From positions 12,952,968 to 13,016,967 of the forward strand of contig NC_041011.1 of NCBI RefSeq assembly GCF_004193775.1: a stretch of 64,000 nucleotides of DNA, written 5' to 3'. A model generated the notes under the pieces. It worked only from the letters and a program-made list of their open reading frames with translations. It was not told the DNA's origin and did not search any database. Within the stretch, counting starts at the first letter, position 1; the number at the start of each line of letters is the position of its first letter. This stretch comes from Glycine soja (taxonomy: Eukaryota > Streptophyta > Magnoliopsida > Fabales > Fabaceae). Below are positions 34,092 through 46,816 of the stretch, one piece after another. Both the position numbers and the translations under genes were made by a program.

Positions 34092-36857
34092 TGTTCCTAG
34101 CTTTTTCTTGTTTTCACTAATCTTTGGAAGCATTTTGCTTCCCCCAGCTCCGCCTACGTGTAACGTTTGTAGAGAGGGTAGTTACTTTTCTTGGTCATGC
34201 CATAAGCAAAATGTAGGCTATATTTATTTACTACTGTGCTTGTTGATTGCAAGCATATACACAGTTTTTCTTCTGTTTTGGCCCTTTCTCTAGCTTTAGG
34301 ATTTCAATTTGTTAATACAAACTCCCGATTGTGAAGGGATGGTTCAGTTCAGATAGAGGAATCACTTGATGCAATTGTTTTTGGCCTGTAGTTAAAATTT
34401 TTTAGTATTAATATGGTCTTTTGATGTGAGACATTTATTACAGGAATGGGATAGACAGTCTTGGACACTTGCTTGTTAGTTTTAGAAGGAAAAATTAACT
34501 AATCTAACCAATTAAACAATGTGAAATTATCCATGGTTTGCAGTTACATTTGATGATTTCATGTCTCGGTCCTCTCATTAGCAATGAAATCTAGTCTACT
34601 AACTTTCGCAAGACAAAGGATGTGTAATATCTTTTTTCTTTCCCTTTTCTTTTTATACATTTTCGGTTCTTCAGTGTCACCCTGCAGAGATCCAAAGAAA
34701 GACGTTGTGGCTCTTGATTTTAGTAGGCGTAATTTTCTTTCCCCCCCGCCCCCCTTTTTTCTGTGTATACCACTTTCTTTTCCCGTTAGGTTGCAATATT
34801 TCAATATCGACTTGTATGCGGTGTTCAGGAATTTTTATAAATTGATCTTACGGATTGAATTTGTGGTACCAAAACACAAGAAGAATACGGATAAGAGATA
34901 GATGGAGGGAAAAACACGCGGATGAATGGATAATTGGATAGTGAGAAACATAGATAGATAGATAAATATAAATGTTAAAGTCGATGAATGAATAGTGATA
35001 ATCATAGATAGATAGGTAATACAAATGTTAAAGTGAAAGCAGAACTAGTGTTGAAGGTTGATTTTGACTATGAATGAGCAAATAGGGTTCATTCACGAAC
35101 CAAAATCTGTGAACACTAACCAAATGATTTTTTTTTTTAATTATGTACTCAAAGGAGGGGGAAATTAATACAAAAATTTGCTCATTATTGTTTGTTAAGA
35201 TTTTACGATCCTAAAGAAGATAAGATATTTTATATGCAGTTTTTTGAAGATGAAAACCTAAAATTTGTTGTTTAATTTTTTTCCAGCCTAATTCATTTGT
35301 TTCATCTTGGTCATTGAAGATGTTTTTGATCCGATGTTTAATTTATTCTTTACTTTCTTTTTTCTTCTTAGAAATACTACATTTTCTTATTCCAAGATTT
35401 TTTTTTTTGCATAGATATCATGACAAATCCAAGGATAAAACGATTAAAGCTTAAATTTTAGACCCACAAAAAAAATATTTTGTTAATTTTTATAAAACAA
35501 GAAGACTTCATATGTTAGTAAAAAAATAGCCGATATTGATAAAAAAAAAAAAAAAAAGCCTTACTATATCTCATTATATTCACTTATGTTTTTTCTAAGT
35601 CCACTCCTTTGATTATGACTTAAATGACTTTTTTTTCAAACTTTATTCCCCCCAAATACACTCCTCCTCTTTTTAATTAGAATTGTTTCTTTCTTTTACT
35701 CCTTTATGACCTCCAATTCAATATTTTGCTCTGTTCTTTCTTGTTTGTTTGGTCTCATTCCAAGCTCTTAAACACGGCATGTGTTGCACTCTTTTTTTGT
35801 GATATTTGCATAATTAAAAGAATTAAAGTTTTGAAGGAAAGGAAATTTAAAATTAAATTCCATACAATGACTTTTTGAAAATGTGTTTATTTTTAAATTT
35901 TTAAAAGTAGTTTCCAGAATACTAATTTTGTATCCTGGAGAGTAATTTTCGAAATACGAAATCTAAAATAACAGTAGAAACTACTTTCCTGAATTTCATT
36001 GTTGTATTCCAAAAAATAGTTTTCAGAATGTTGTTTCAGATTTCACATTCCAGACAATACTTTCCAGAGCTGAAAAAACTATAACATCATTTTGGAAACT
36101 ACTTTCTAGAATAATGGTTGAACAACGTATAAGGATATTTTGGGTATAAAGAGTATTAATGATAGTAAAAAAAAATTAAATTAAAATAAAAGGGAATGTA
36201 CTAAGAAAAAAAGGGGAGAAGATACAGAATTTGACAAAATATTTTTCTTAAAATATTTTCCTTGGTAAGAAGAACCTCTCTCTGTTCTTTCTATTATTTT
36301 GCAATTTTTTTACGTATCCATTTTATTTTGTGTTTTTAAAGGACGACCAAGTGATGCTTATCAGCACTTCAAAGTCATGGGAAAGGCTTAATGCGTGAGT
36401 TTCCTTAAAAATTATTATTGACTTTTTTAGATGAATTATTTACTTTTCTTTATTATTACTAATTAATTATACAATTGTGCATTGTTTAACGTTATATTGT
36501 AATTCTACCTTTAGTTTTGGTGGAAAAATGATTATTACACACATCATTCCTTTTATAAATTAAGCATTGTTTATCACCTTATTCAAATAAAGTGGAGTTT
36601 ACTTTAACAATGTTGTAGCTTGTAAAGAGATGATTGGATTGTTTGTCCCAAATATCAAGGTGAATTTGAATGTTATTGTTACTGTGCATCTTTTTTTTGG
36701 TTTGCTTGTTGCAAATCTTGCGTCCATATTAAATAATGCCTATAATTCTTTAGTATGATGGAAGTGTAGTAAACTAGTAATTGTAGTTTCTACTTTGTTT
36801 TCTTCAATGTCCAAAAACTTGCGCTTCTAAGGCCACAATGTTTGGTTGTACATCATT
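34092..36857. other. RABA4 3' UTR and intergenic DNA, no further gene
   Basis: The first several hundred bases downstream of the stop probably hold the 3' UTR. Beyond it the DNA is AT-rich. A cluster of related TTCCAGAA/TTTCTGGAA-like motifs lies at about 35880-36120, and GATAGATA repeats at about 34950-35020. Short frames here have no recognisable motif. Confidence 0.55.
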
Positions 36858-37215
36858 CATTACTACAAAAATGAGATTCAACATCGATTCTAATTGACAT
36901 TCAACACCGGTTTTGAATCGATATTGAAACGAGAAATATTAAAAGTGTCTCAGTTTCAACATCAGTTTTGAAACCGATATTAAAAAATACATTTGACATC
37001 GGTTTTTGTAAAAATTGGTGTCGAACATGGTGTAATAGATGCAATTCTGTCATACTTTAATATCAATTTTTGTCAAAATCGATGTTGTATCTTATTTGAA
37101 CATCGATTTTCTATTAAACTGATGTTGTGTAGCTACCTTCTACATAGGTTTTGACTAAAATTGATGTTGTTTATTCACTTTCTACATTGGTTTTATCTAA
37201 AACTGATGTCAATTA
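36858..37215 (+). repeat. CACTA left terminus with subterminal repeats
   Basis: Terminal CATTACTACAAAAA (first CAC changed to CAT) is followed by at least seven imperfect copies of the motif ACATCGGTTTT in alternating orientation, for example CAACACCGGTTTTGAATCG and TACATTGGTTTTATC. Transposase binding sites in CACTA elements are arranged this way. Confidence 0.7.
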
Positions 37216-37284
37216 TATTTTTTTATATAGTCATTATGATTTTACAATAAACCCAACCTGTAAATTGTAAAACAAAATCAGAAC

Positions 37285-37354
37285 AAGGCCCAAAATGGGA
37301 CACTATCAGCCTAGAAAGTTCCATTTATCCATCTCGTAATTTCAATCAATCCCC

Positions 37355-37416
<62 letters not shown>

Positions 37417-37469
37417 TGCATTAAATACTTAGAGGGGGAACTTTATCACCCAGACTCGCTCCATCAACT
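37285..37469 (+). pseudogene. Captured fragment of RABA4 exon 1 and intron 1
   Basis: AAGGCCCAAAATGGGACACT followed by CCTAGAAAG parallels the end of RABA4 exon 1 (about 32235-32266). CTCGTAATTTCAATCAATCC and TTAAATACTTAGAGG parallel the start of its intron (about 32287-32360). The splice donor GT has changed to TT. A TAA microsatellite at the matching intron position is expanded here (37356-37416). Only about 30 bases of exon are kept, so no protein can be made. Its place directly inside the CACTA left end suggests capture by the transposon (inference). Confidence 0.7.
37356..37416. repeat. TAA trinucleotide microsatellite
   Basis: About 20 TAA units; the same position in RABA4 intron 1 (about 32309-32332) has a much shorter run. 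Confidence 0.95.
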
Positions 37470-38875
37470 AGATTTCGTTGCTTTGCAAGTTAGTATCTGT
37501 TAGAATTGTTGTCTATTTTTATTTTATTTTTGGTGAGCAACTTGTTTCTTATTGTAGTAGGTTTTTTTCTTCTATTAGGAGGCATATTAAACTCCCATAT
37601 TGCCTTTGGATGTTCTTTTTGACAGTTACATGAATTAATATCAACTACTTATGTTGACTGACATGTTACTTTTTTTGTTTTCATGTATTCTGACTTGGTT
37701 GGACTCGATATCTCAAGCTAAGGTATGGATAATTATTTTATATTCTCTATAGTTGCAATCATCAAAATTGTGCGAATGATATAAGTTTGATATAACGTGA
37801 GCGTCGCCTATTTTTCTAGTTAAAATTTGCATGTCTTTGATAGTAAATGATTATGGTTGGAACCAAATAGGAAATAGCTATTCCCGAAGCCCTTGTATGA
37901 TGTATCATAGACAACCATGTTATTGAAGCCACCCCTTCTTGCACACCATCCAAAATTGAGTTCTAGCCATAATGGCTTAGGAATCCTCCAACTAAATTGT
38001 GACTAAGGACCTGAACTTGAGGTGCCCACAAAGGAACAACCAAACCCTTCTCTTTTGTCCTTATTTGTAGTGTTCAATACAAACTAGCTTAGTCTCTATC
38101 AAGCATCAAATGTTTCAAAGTGATCCATCAAGATTCTAGAGACATGTAGAAAGAAAATAACTATGGAATATTAAAAAAATAAGACATAATATACTTTAGA
38201 TTAGGAGGATTTATATGAATACTTCATGAAAATTAAATTTCTAAAAATAACTTTTGGTGAGTTTTTTCCAAGTTAATGAACACTACAACAACCAAAATTT
38301 CTAAGAAGTATGAGGAACATACTGTTGGCTAAAGATGTTTTTCCCCTTTGTCACTAACTCTTGTCTCCTTCTTATGTTTCTCTATCCTTAGTTTGACAAA
38401 ATTGAAACATGAGCAGCAAGGGAACTGTAATAAGAAATTCATTTATCTTATAATCTACTAGTTGTTTTGACCAAATTGGAGGATGTGATGTATATAGAGC
38501 TCCAGCCTGATTCCTCTTTCATGTTAATCTTGCTTTGCAGATTAAAGATGTTTAAAAACTAGTGTTTAATCTATTGTAATTATAAGTTAAAGGAGGGAAA
38601 GTTGTGATTTATTAATTAAGCTCTTGGGAACTTAAGCAAGATTATATATCATGTCTTCTTTATTTGTTATATACCTTTTCTTATTCATGTTAGTCTTTAT
38701 ATTAAGAAAGATGATAATGTGGGATAATTTTATTGTTATTTATTATTATTTTTAAATTAATTATTTTTTATTGAATATTAAATTTGTTTATTATAAATTG
38801 CCTAGATTTGATTCTGCTTGAAATTACAGGTTGGATTTGTTGCCTAAATAAAACCAATATTTGAAACCAAGTTGC
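37470..38875. other. CACTA-internal or flanking DNA, no gene recognised
   Basis: AT-rich sequence with no ORF or motif that I can name. Confidence 0.4.
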
Positions 38876-39180
38876 ATTTTATGCTGATTTTTTTCTTTCT
38901 AAAACTGTCTTTGAAAACACATATATAACCACGATTTTAGGAAAATCTATAGTTAAATGTGAACTTTCAAAGACGGTTTTCCTCAGAACTGTCCTTGAAA
39001 ACGTAGTCCAGAGACTTTTAAGATACCTATTTGTAGACGGTTTTGAAAATCCACATTTAATGACAATTTTAAACCTTCATTAAAAGACTTAGATTTTAAA
39101 CGATGATCGTTTCAAGGACGGTTTCCAACCGTCATTCAAACCCTTGCAAAACCATTCTTAAAAGCTTTTTTTTAGTAGTG
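38876..39180 (+). repeat. Right end of a second CACTA-type family
   Basis: Ends TTTTTTTAGTAGTG at 39180. It is preceded by several copies of GACGGTTTT/AAAACCGTC-like motifs (for example TAGACGGTTTTGAAAAT, AAGGACGGTTTCCAACCGTC). The terminal and subterminal sequences differ from the family at 36858 and 60450. I did not find its left end. Confidence 0.55.
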
Positions 39181-39274
39181 TCTTCCCCCCTTCTTGTCAC
39201 TCAAAAGTATTTTTTAACCCTTCCTCAAAAACTTTAATAAATATATAATAACTAATAAAATATATTACTTATAG

Positions 39275-39277
<3 letters not shown>

Positions 39278-39311
<34 letters not shown>
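39278..39311. repeat. AT dinucleotide microsatellite
   Basis: About 17 AT units. Confidence 0.9.
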
Positions 39312-39312
<1 letters not shown>

Positions 39313-39474
39313 TTATTAATAAATATAATAATTTTTGTTGTTACTAAATATAATCTACGGCAAAAAGATATGTATATTAACTAATAAATATGATATTACA
39401 TTTCTATTATTTTTTTTATCAATTGTTATTATCTAGGAGAACTATGCTTTGTGTATTATTATAAGTGTTATTTA

Positions 39475-39485
<11 letters not shown>

Positions 39486-39519
<34 letters not shown>
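39486..39519. repeat. AT dinucleotide microsatellite
   Basis: About 17 AT units. Confidence 0.9.
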
Positions 39520-39522
<3 letters not shown>

Positions 39523-42097
39523 ATCCATAGAACTAAACACGATACCAGAGGGTTTACAACTGAGTTAGGTTCCCTTGGTTTATTTATCTATATATAATTA
39601 TTAACATTAATTATTTTAGTGATGCTATTGGTTGCAAAAGTAAATCCACACGAATTGCACAAAACATATAATGGATGGTTGTGATTTTATAAAATAGATA
39701 TTGGTTAAAAGATTTAGAAGGCATGTAAAAAGAGATTCAAGGAAATCAAACATCATGCGGCTATTGCGAAATCCACTTTCGTAACAAACAACATTTTCCT
39801 AATTATTTTTAAGATTACATTATAAACATATTTATATATAATTATTATATATAACAATTATAAAATTTGATCACTTATAGTTATTTATGTAAAATATATT
39901 TTTAGTTTCTATATTTTCATTGAATCATGTTTTTAGTCCCTGGACTTTCATATTAAGCAATTTAGTTCCCAAAATTTATGAGAGAAAAAACATGTTTTTA
40001 ATTCCTCATCACAACTTGAAGTTAAAGTAGTACAAAAATTGAGGAAACCCCATAACTAAAATCTGTCTTTTTAAAAAATAAAATTAGGAACTAAACTGCA
40101 GGATATGAAAGACATATGACTAAAAACAAAATTCAACAAAAGTATAAGCAACTAAAAACATATTTTATTCTACTTATTATTATATCTAATGAGTTTAATT
40201 TGTTCCTCTTTTTTTATGGTGAGATTATTGTTTGTTTGATTATTATTGTACTTGTGACACAAAAAAATCTTTCAAAACATGAAAAAATAATTCGTATGAT
40301 ATTAATAAATAATTATTTGTGAAATTAATAAATAATTTTATAAAATTCATTGTTTATTAAATATTTATTTATTAGAAGTTAAATATTTAAAGAATTAAAG
40401 TACAAAAAAAAAACTTCCAACCCCCTTTGATGGTTTTTTTGGATCTGTCCTTGAGTTGAAGGCCTAGAGGTGTCTTGGAGTGTGAAGAAAAATAAAAATA
40501 AAAAGGGAGAGAAAGGGTCATCGCCATCAAAAATCACCTCCTACAATGGTGAGCAACAATGAACCCATTCGGAAATGGAGGAGGGAGAAGGAGAAAGGAA
40601 AAGAAAAAGAAGAAGAAGAAATCTAGTATTGTGACACACCATATCTACGTGCGGATGAGATCAATCTGACAATGTATTAAAGTATTTATAATAGACCATT
40701 TGCAATGCTTCTCCACTGTAGCCGCCGTGGTCTTATAACAAACTTAGCTATGAATAAAAAGTAAATTATTGGTGCTTAGGTTTCAATAACCATGTTAACC
40801 ACTTTTCTACTATTTTAGGGGTTCCTTGTTAGAAAATGTTATGTCATCTCCATTCTTTTTTTTGTCCTAGGGAAGAGACCACCACTGTCCTAAACTTGCC
40901 GAGTCAGAACTTGATCCCGCTCGCGATTCGTAACTGCTTCTAGCTCAAAGAAATTTTGCACGCGGTGAACTCGAACAGGAGTTCTCCCACTAAATAAATT
41001 ATTCTCACACATGTGAATATAGAGGGATATAACATCTTTAATTTATTTTATTTTTTACATGTCTTAAATTAATCCTACTAATACACAAAATTTATTTTCT
41101 CTTTTTTATAATAATTTAAGTAATTATTCTCTCTAATTCAACATATACACTCTCTCTCTTATTATTTTTTTTTACTTTCTATACATCTTAAATGTATCTC
41201 ACTATTACACATTATTTATTTATCTCATAACCTCGTATTGAGACAATTTTGACAAATGCTTAAGTTTTTCAAAACAATTTTTAAGTTCTTTAAAATATAG
41301 ATCACTCAACATGCTTTTGAGTCATTATTTAAGAGGCATCTTCCCACTATGAATGATTTGCACGTAAAAGGACGCAATAAACACATTACAACTTGTGACT
41401 TCGTCAAGGAGATACTCATCAAAAGTGAAAACTAAAATTACAAAACTAATGACTTGCTTGGAGTGATTGTGAGTTTTTTGTTTTCAAATGCAATTTCAAA
41501 ATGAAACATGTTTGGTAAAAATAAAGTTGAATCAATTTTTAATTCAATTTCAAAACACTTTTATATTTATTTTCACAACCAAGAAAAGATTTGTGAATTA
41601 AGTTTTTAGTTTAAAAAACATAACCTCGCTATTGCGACCAGCACTCTCGTGCCCATCACCATTATTGATATTGACACCACCAACACCATCATTGTCGTCG
41701 TCATCACCAATGTCATTGTCACCACTGGTACCACCATTGACATTGCCACTGCCACTGGTACCACTGCCATTGTGGTCATGGTTCGTCACTATCATCATCA
41801 TCTGCACACAACATTATCCTTAAACTAACTTTAATATGATAAAAACTTTCAAAATGATTTTATTTTGAAATTAAAAATTAGAGGAGAAAACTATAATTAA
41901 ATTTTAAAAACTAAAAATTGATTGTTATTTTTTAGAAATTTGAAACTCCACTAAAAACTACCCTAAATGGGACCTTAGTATGAGATATCTTTTTCAGCTC
42001 ATGTCGCCAATAAGATGAACTGATATCAACCTTATATTATCTTACATGGCTACAAGATATTTTTTCTTTCAAAATTATGATTGATTTTAGTCTAGAT

Positions 42098-43279
42098 TGT
42101 TGCATTTTACTTGTTGAATAAATTTTTATTAGGTTTTGGTCTTGTTTTATAGGAAAAGAAGTGCAAAAAAGAAGTGAATAGTTGAAGAGTTTTAGGAGTT
42201 ATGCTTAGTCTGAATGGAATTTAGCTTATCACCAAACTACATTAGAATGTTTTGAGTAAAGATTTGATCTCAACTTGTTGGCACTTAGCATGATTCATCT
42301 TGTGCTTAGCACATAAGCCCTGGAACTTAAAACGAGTCACTTACGAGTTGACACCTAAAAAAGGGGATTTTGGCTATTCTTTCAAGGGACCACCACCACC
42401 ACCACCACCACACTTGACCATTCTAAGTACCATTCTTTTTTGGAAAAGGGGGGAAAAGGACCTTTGGAGCTCTCTCGTGGCTTATTCATCCATTTCCTTC
42501 ATTCCTCCAAGGAATTTTTTCAACCTTATGGCTAGGAGTAGCTAGATTCTTAGTTGTTGGGGTTGGATCTACTGAAACCCACTCATGTATTCCTTGTAAA
42601 ACCATAACTCCATTCTCATTGTAATATACTACTTCTCATTTCTATGCTTATTGTCTTAGGAATGGTTTGAGCACCTATTTTAATGTTTTAAGAGTGGATT
42701 TGTTGTTGGGAAACACATTTTAATTCAAGGTCTAAAACAAAGAGCTCAATAGATATGTGATCTAGGAAAATGGTCTTAATTTATGGATCTTATCTTTTTA
42801 ATTCTTATGCTTCATACAAATTTCCTTGTTAAAACTTGTAAGGAATTAAGGATTTGATGAGGAAATTTGACCTCAATTCACCTAAGAAATTAATGATTGA
42901 GAATTAGATGTGAATTTTAGTATATTGATGTGAGTTCATTGTTATGTGTTTGATGCTACACGAGGAATGGTGTTTTATGAAATCCAACCCCAACAACATT
43001 TACCATATTGATTTGTAATCATTTCATTGCATACCACGTGTTCGATGAAAGTCCTAAATAGTTATTTTCAATCTTTTGGTCTTTAATTTAGTTTGACTTA
43101 ATTTTTTTTTTTTAAGTTGTGTTAGTTCTCAACTAAATTTTATACTTATCGTTAACCCTTTGTTAGCAAAATGTGTCAAATGTACTTAATATTATGCAAG
43201 TTCTTTGGGAAAATGATACTTGGACTTTCCATTTTATGTTAATTGTACAATTTGGTACACTTGCTAAATATTATTAACA
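42098..43279 (+). mobile_element. Probable solo LTR, Athila-like
   Basis: Begins TGTTGCATTTTAC and ends TTATTAACA, giving TGTT/AACA inverted ends. Near the end it carries CAATTTGGTACACTTGC, the same kind of 3' end as the Athila LTRs at 14320 and 25010. No coding part adjoins it. Flanking 5-mers do not match, so the limits are approximate. It includes a CCA repeat (about 42389-42411). Confidence 0.5.
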
Positions 43280-44121
43280 GAGGCCATGCCCCCCTCCGCC
43301 CCTTAGAAGCTTTGTCGTTGCTTCCACATGATGATCTAACCGATCTCTTGACCCACAAACGAATTGATTGAGCTTGGTCTCACAAAATAGATATACTTGA
43401 AAACCCACCAAGGCCATTATGATGTGAGATTTTTGCCTCAACAACTTCCTTTTAGAACACAACAAAACAAAAAAAAGGGTTGAAATGTTTTAAAGAACTT
43501 TTGCAAATTTATTTTATAAAGAATATTTCGTCTTGTCAAACAAATGCTAAACTAAGAGCTTTATAGGAAATACATTTATAAAACTAAATTTAAGAAATTT
43601 AAAGTCTTAAATACCGTCTCCGATCCTATTTATAAGAAACGAGATGTAGTGTAAGATTTTGAACTCCTTGTAAATATTTATTTATTTGGTTTTAGTCCTG
43701 AATTATTTCTTTTTGTAATTTTTAAATCCCTGACTTAATATTATTATTGTTCTATTTTAGTCCTTAGGTTAATATCTATTAGTTTGGTGTTTTTACATTA
43801 GTCTTTAAAATTTGTTAGTCCTTAATGTCATGTACCAATGTTAACTGATACATAGAGGTGACATTAATAATCTACTAACTTACCACGTCATCAAGGAGTT
43901 TGACAAGATAATCACGTGTAATTTTTTATTGGTAAATTTTATTTTTAAATGCTCGTCTATTCAAAATGGTTGATAAGGTTAGACTACTTGAGAAAGAATT
44001 CAAAAATTCAACTTACCAAAAAAATTATACGTGACTATTCTGTCAGTCTCCTTGATAACATGACAAGTTAACAGACTACTAAAGTTGTTTTCATGTCTGT
44101 AGCTAACATTGCTAAAGAACT
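43280..44121. other. No gene recognised
   Basis: AT-rich sequence between the probable solo LTR and the Copia element. GAACT at 44117-44121 is the left target duplication of the Copia element. Confidence 0.5.
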
Positions 44122-45498
44122 TGTAGGATCAAGTGGCCTCGAAATAATTAAGAAGGGGGGTTGAATTAATTATTAATGTGTCTTGACAAATTAAAAAATT
44201 TATCCTTCTTAATATTACTAGATTTAACTAGGATTTTACTACTAAGTTAAGAAAGTAAAGAATAGAAACAATAACTTAACCAAAAGTAAAAGCGACAATT
44301 AAAAGTACACAGCGGAAATTAAAGAGTGTAGGGAATAAGAAGACAAACACAAGATTTATACTGGTTCGGCCACAACCCGTGCCTACAAAAGATATCTCAG
44401 GCGGTTAGTCCTTTGAAATCTTTTGTCAAGAGGGAGGAGGGAAGAAACAAAAGAATTCTCAGGCGGTTAGTCCTTTGAATCTTTTGACAAGAGAAAGAAC
44501 TGAATGAAGAAGAAGAATAACATAAGTTTTTTAACAATAAACTTTTCTTGGAAGAGAAAGTCTTGAACAAAAACTCTACGAAAGAAATCTGTTGATAAAA
44601 AGAAATCAATCTTTTAGAATGAAAGGAACCAGTCTTAGTTCTGTATTTGAAATTCGTGTCATGGTCACATATTTATAATCATTTGATGACTCAAGTTAAA
44701 GTTTGTGACTCTTGACAATTTCTTTAAAACTAGTCACCTTTTAAAAATTGTGATTCTTTTGAAAACTAGTCACTTTAAAAGTTGTGACTCTTTCGAAAAC
44801 TAGTCACTTAAAGGTTGTGACTTTTGAAAAATTCTTCAGAAACAAGTCACTTTAAGAATTATGACTTTTGGTAATTTATTTTTCGAAATCAGTCACTGGT
44901 AATCGATTACCGTTATAGTGTAATCGATTACACATCAAAAGATGTGACTCTTCATGTTTAAATTTGAAAATCAAAATGTTTAGAAACACTGGTAATCGAT
45001 TACAAGTATTGTGTAATCGATTACACAAGTTTAAAAATGATTTGAAAATGTTTTATCACTAGTTGTGACTCTTGAAATTTGAAATCCAACGTTTTAAAAA
45101 ATTGGTAACCGATTACATGCTCATGGTAATCGATTACAGCTTTGTAAATCAGTTTTGAAAACAATGTTGGCTACTGATAATCGATTACTACATTATGGTA
45201 ATCGGTTACCAGAGAGTAAAACTCTGTGGTAAAAGATTTTATGAAAAATTCTTGTGCTACTTAATGTTTTGAAAAACTTTTTTAGTACTTATCTTGATTG
45301 AGTCTTCTCTTGATTCTTGAATCTTGGGTCTTGAGTCTTGAATCTGGATCTTGATTTTTCTTGAATCTTGATTCTTGAAACTTGATTATTCTTGAATCTT
45401 GATTCTTGAAGCTTTTTTGACTCCTGATTCTTTGGAACTTGCTTAACTCTTGATTCTTTGACATCATCAAAATAATCTTGGAAGTCATTGCTTCCACA
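44122..45498 (-). repeat. Copia 3' LTR (1377 bp, shortened)
   Basis: It lacks roughly 310-330 bp present in the other LTR (about 57240-57560). That piece carries repeats of ACAAGGGATGTACCCTCC and TCAGGCGGTTAGTCC. Otherwise the order of repeats (GTGAC/GTCAC block, GTAATCGATTAC pairs, TTGATTCTTGAATC repeats) is the same. On the minus strand the LTR starts TGTGGAAGCAATG. Confidence 0.85.
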
Positions 45499-46027
45499 AG
45501 CTCCCCCTTTTTGATGATGACAATCCTGAAATCAAGAGGATACATACAAGTTTTGTTCTACCGTTCACTCATCTCTTTCTCCCCCTTTCTTTTTGAATTC
45601 ATGCTTTAAAACTTTAAAAATATAATATCTTGATTTCTAAAATACCCATTTTTCTCTCCCCTTTGGCAACATAAAAAAGGCTAAAGTGCGTAAAACATGA
45701 ATAATTTAAAACATACACAAAGCATAATTTGTAAAACAAACATAAATGATTCTAAAGCATGCATAAAACATAATTTGAATAACACCAATTTTAAATATAT
45801 ACCACTCAGTCATATATCATCAAAATAATCAAGTCTAAGCATAAAACATAAACATCTAAGTGCAAAAAAATAAAAACATCAAGTTCAGTCATAATTAACT
45901 AAGTACCAAATACTTAAAACATAATGTTCAGAGAATAAATAAATAACATAATGTCATAAATCATTCACAAAACATAATAAAAGCATGTGTATTAAACAAG
46001 TCATAAGTCATCATAACATAAAACAAA
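45499..46027 (-). other. Copia 3' non-coding region with polypurine tract
   Basis: Read on the minus strand, AAAAAGGGGGAGCT lies next to the 3' LTR (45499-45513), a typical Copia purine tract. The rest is A-rich non-coding DNA. Confidence 0.7.
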
Positions 46028-46330
46028 TCATTTGTCTAAGTCACTGGCATCTAGAAGTCCTAATTCTCTTCTAATGATGTAGAAGGAATCTTTGGGTAGT
46101 GGTTTTGTGAAGATATCTGCGAGTTGATTTTTGGTATCTACAAATTCTAGAACACAGTCACCTTTTAGGACATGATCTCTAAGAAAATGATGCCTAATTT
46201 CTATGTGCTTGGTTCTAGAGTGGAGAACTGGGTTCTTAGATATATTTATGGCGCTTGTGTTGTCACATTTTATGGGAATATGGTCTAATACAATCCCATA
46301 ATCAGATAGTTGTTGTTTCATATCAATCAT
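46028..46330 (-). pseudogene. Copia RNase H C-terminal fragment
   Basis: Contains IKCDNTSAINISKNPVLHSR, TKHIEIRHHFLRDHV and ADIFTKPLP, the unmistakable end of Copia pol. Upstream pol (46331-46800) is replaced by A/T-rich sequence without coding similarity, so about 3 kb or more of pol has been deleted. Confidence 0.88.
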
Positions 46331-46816
46331 GTAAACATTATTTTCTCTGAAACCTATATGCTCAATATCTTTATCATGCTTATACTTGATAACACATTTT
46401 TCAGAATCAAAAAATACTTTATATATGAAAACTCTTATATAAAAATAAACATATATAACATAATGGGCTATTTCTTAAAAAAAATTTCATGAATGACTCT
46501 TAAGCAAGTAATTCACATATCATATTAAAAATCATGCAAGAATCATAGACATCATCAAATATTTGTTTATTTTTTTTAAAAAAATAAACTTCATGCTTTG
46601 AGAAAGAAAAATAACTCAATCAAACATATAAGCATAAACTCACAATAGCAATCAACCAAGACAAACAAATAAAATTTTGTTAGTCATCATATAACAAGTT
46701 AATTGAAAGGAAAGTTTCAACCAACTTAATTTAAAAGAGAATTGTTTTGATGTTACCTTTTTCATGATTTAAGTGCCTAGATCTTCAAAGATGGAAGTCA
46801 GACTTTTGCTTTTTGC
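46331..46816. other. AT-rich segment at the Copia pol deletion
   Basis: No coding similarity; joins the gag end to the RNase H remnant. Confidence 0.5.

Larger units (their letters stand above)
39181..42097. other. AT-rich DNA, no gene recognised
   Basis: Holds two AT microsatellites (39278-39311 and 39486-39519), long A/T tracts and a low-complexity patch of ACCACC/ATCATC-type repeats at 41640-41800. No supported gene. Confidence 0.55.

Noticed and set aside
34559..34901. Overlapping ORFs downstream of RABA4
   Set aside because: They lie in the probable 3' UTR or flank, have C/T-rich low-complexity composition and no homology I recognise.
41598..41823. ORFs on both strands rich in Asp/Asn/Gly or Ser/Pro/Leu
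   Set aside because: The DNA is a low-complexity ACC/ATC-type repeat patch; neither frame shows a domain or splice context.
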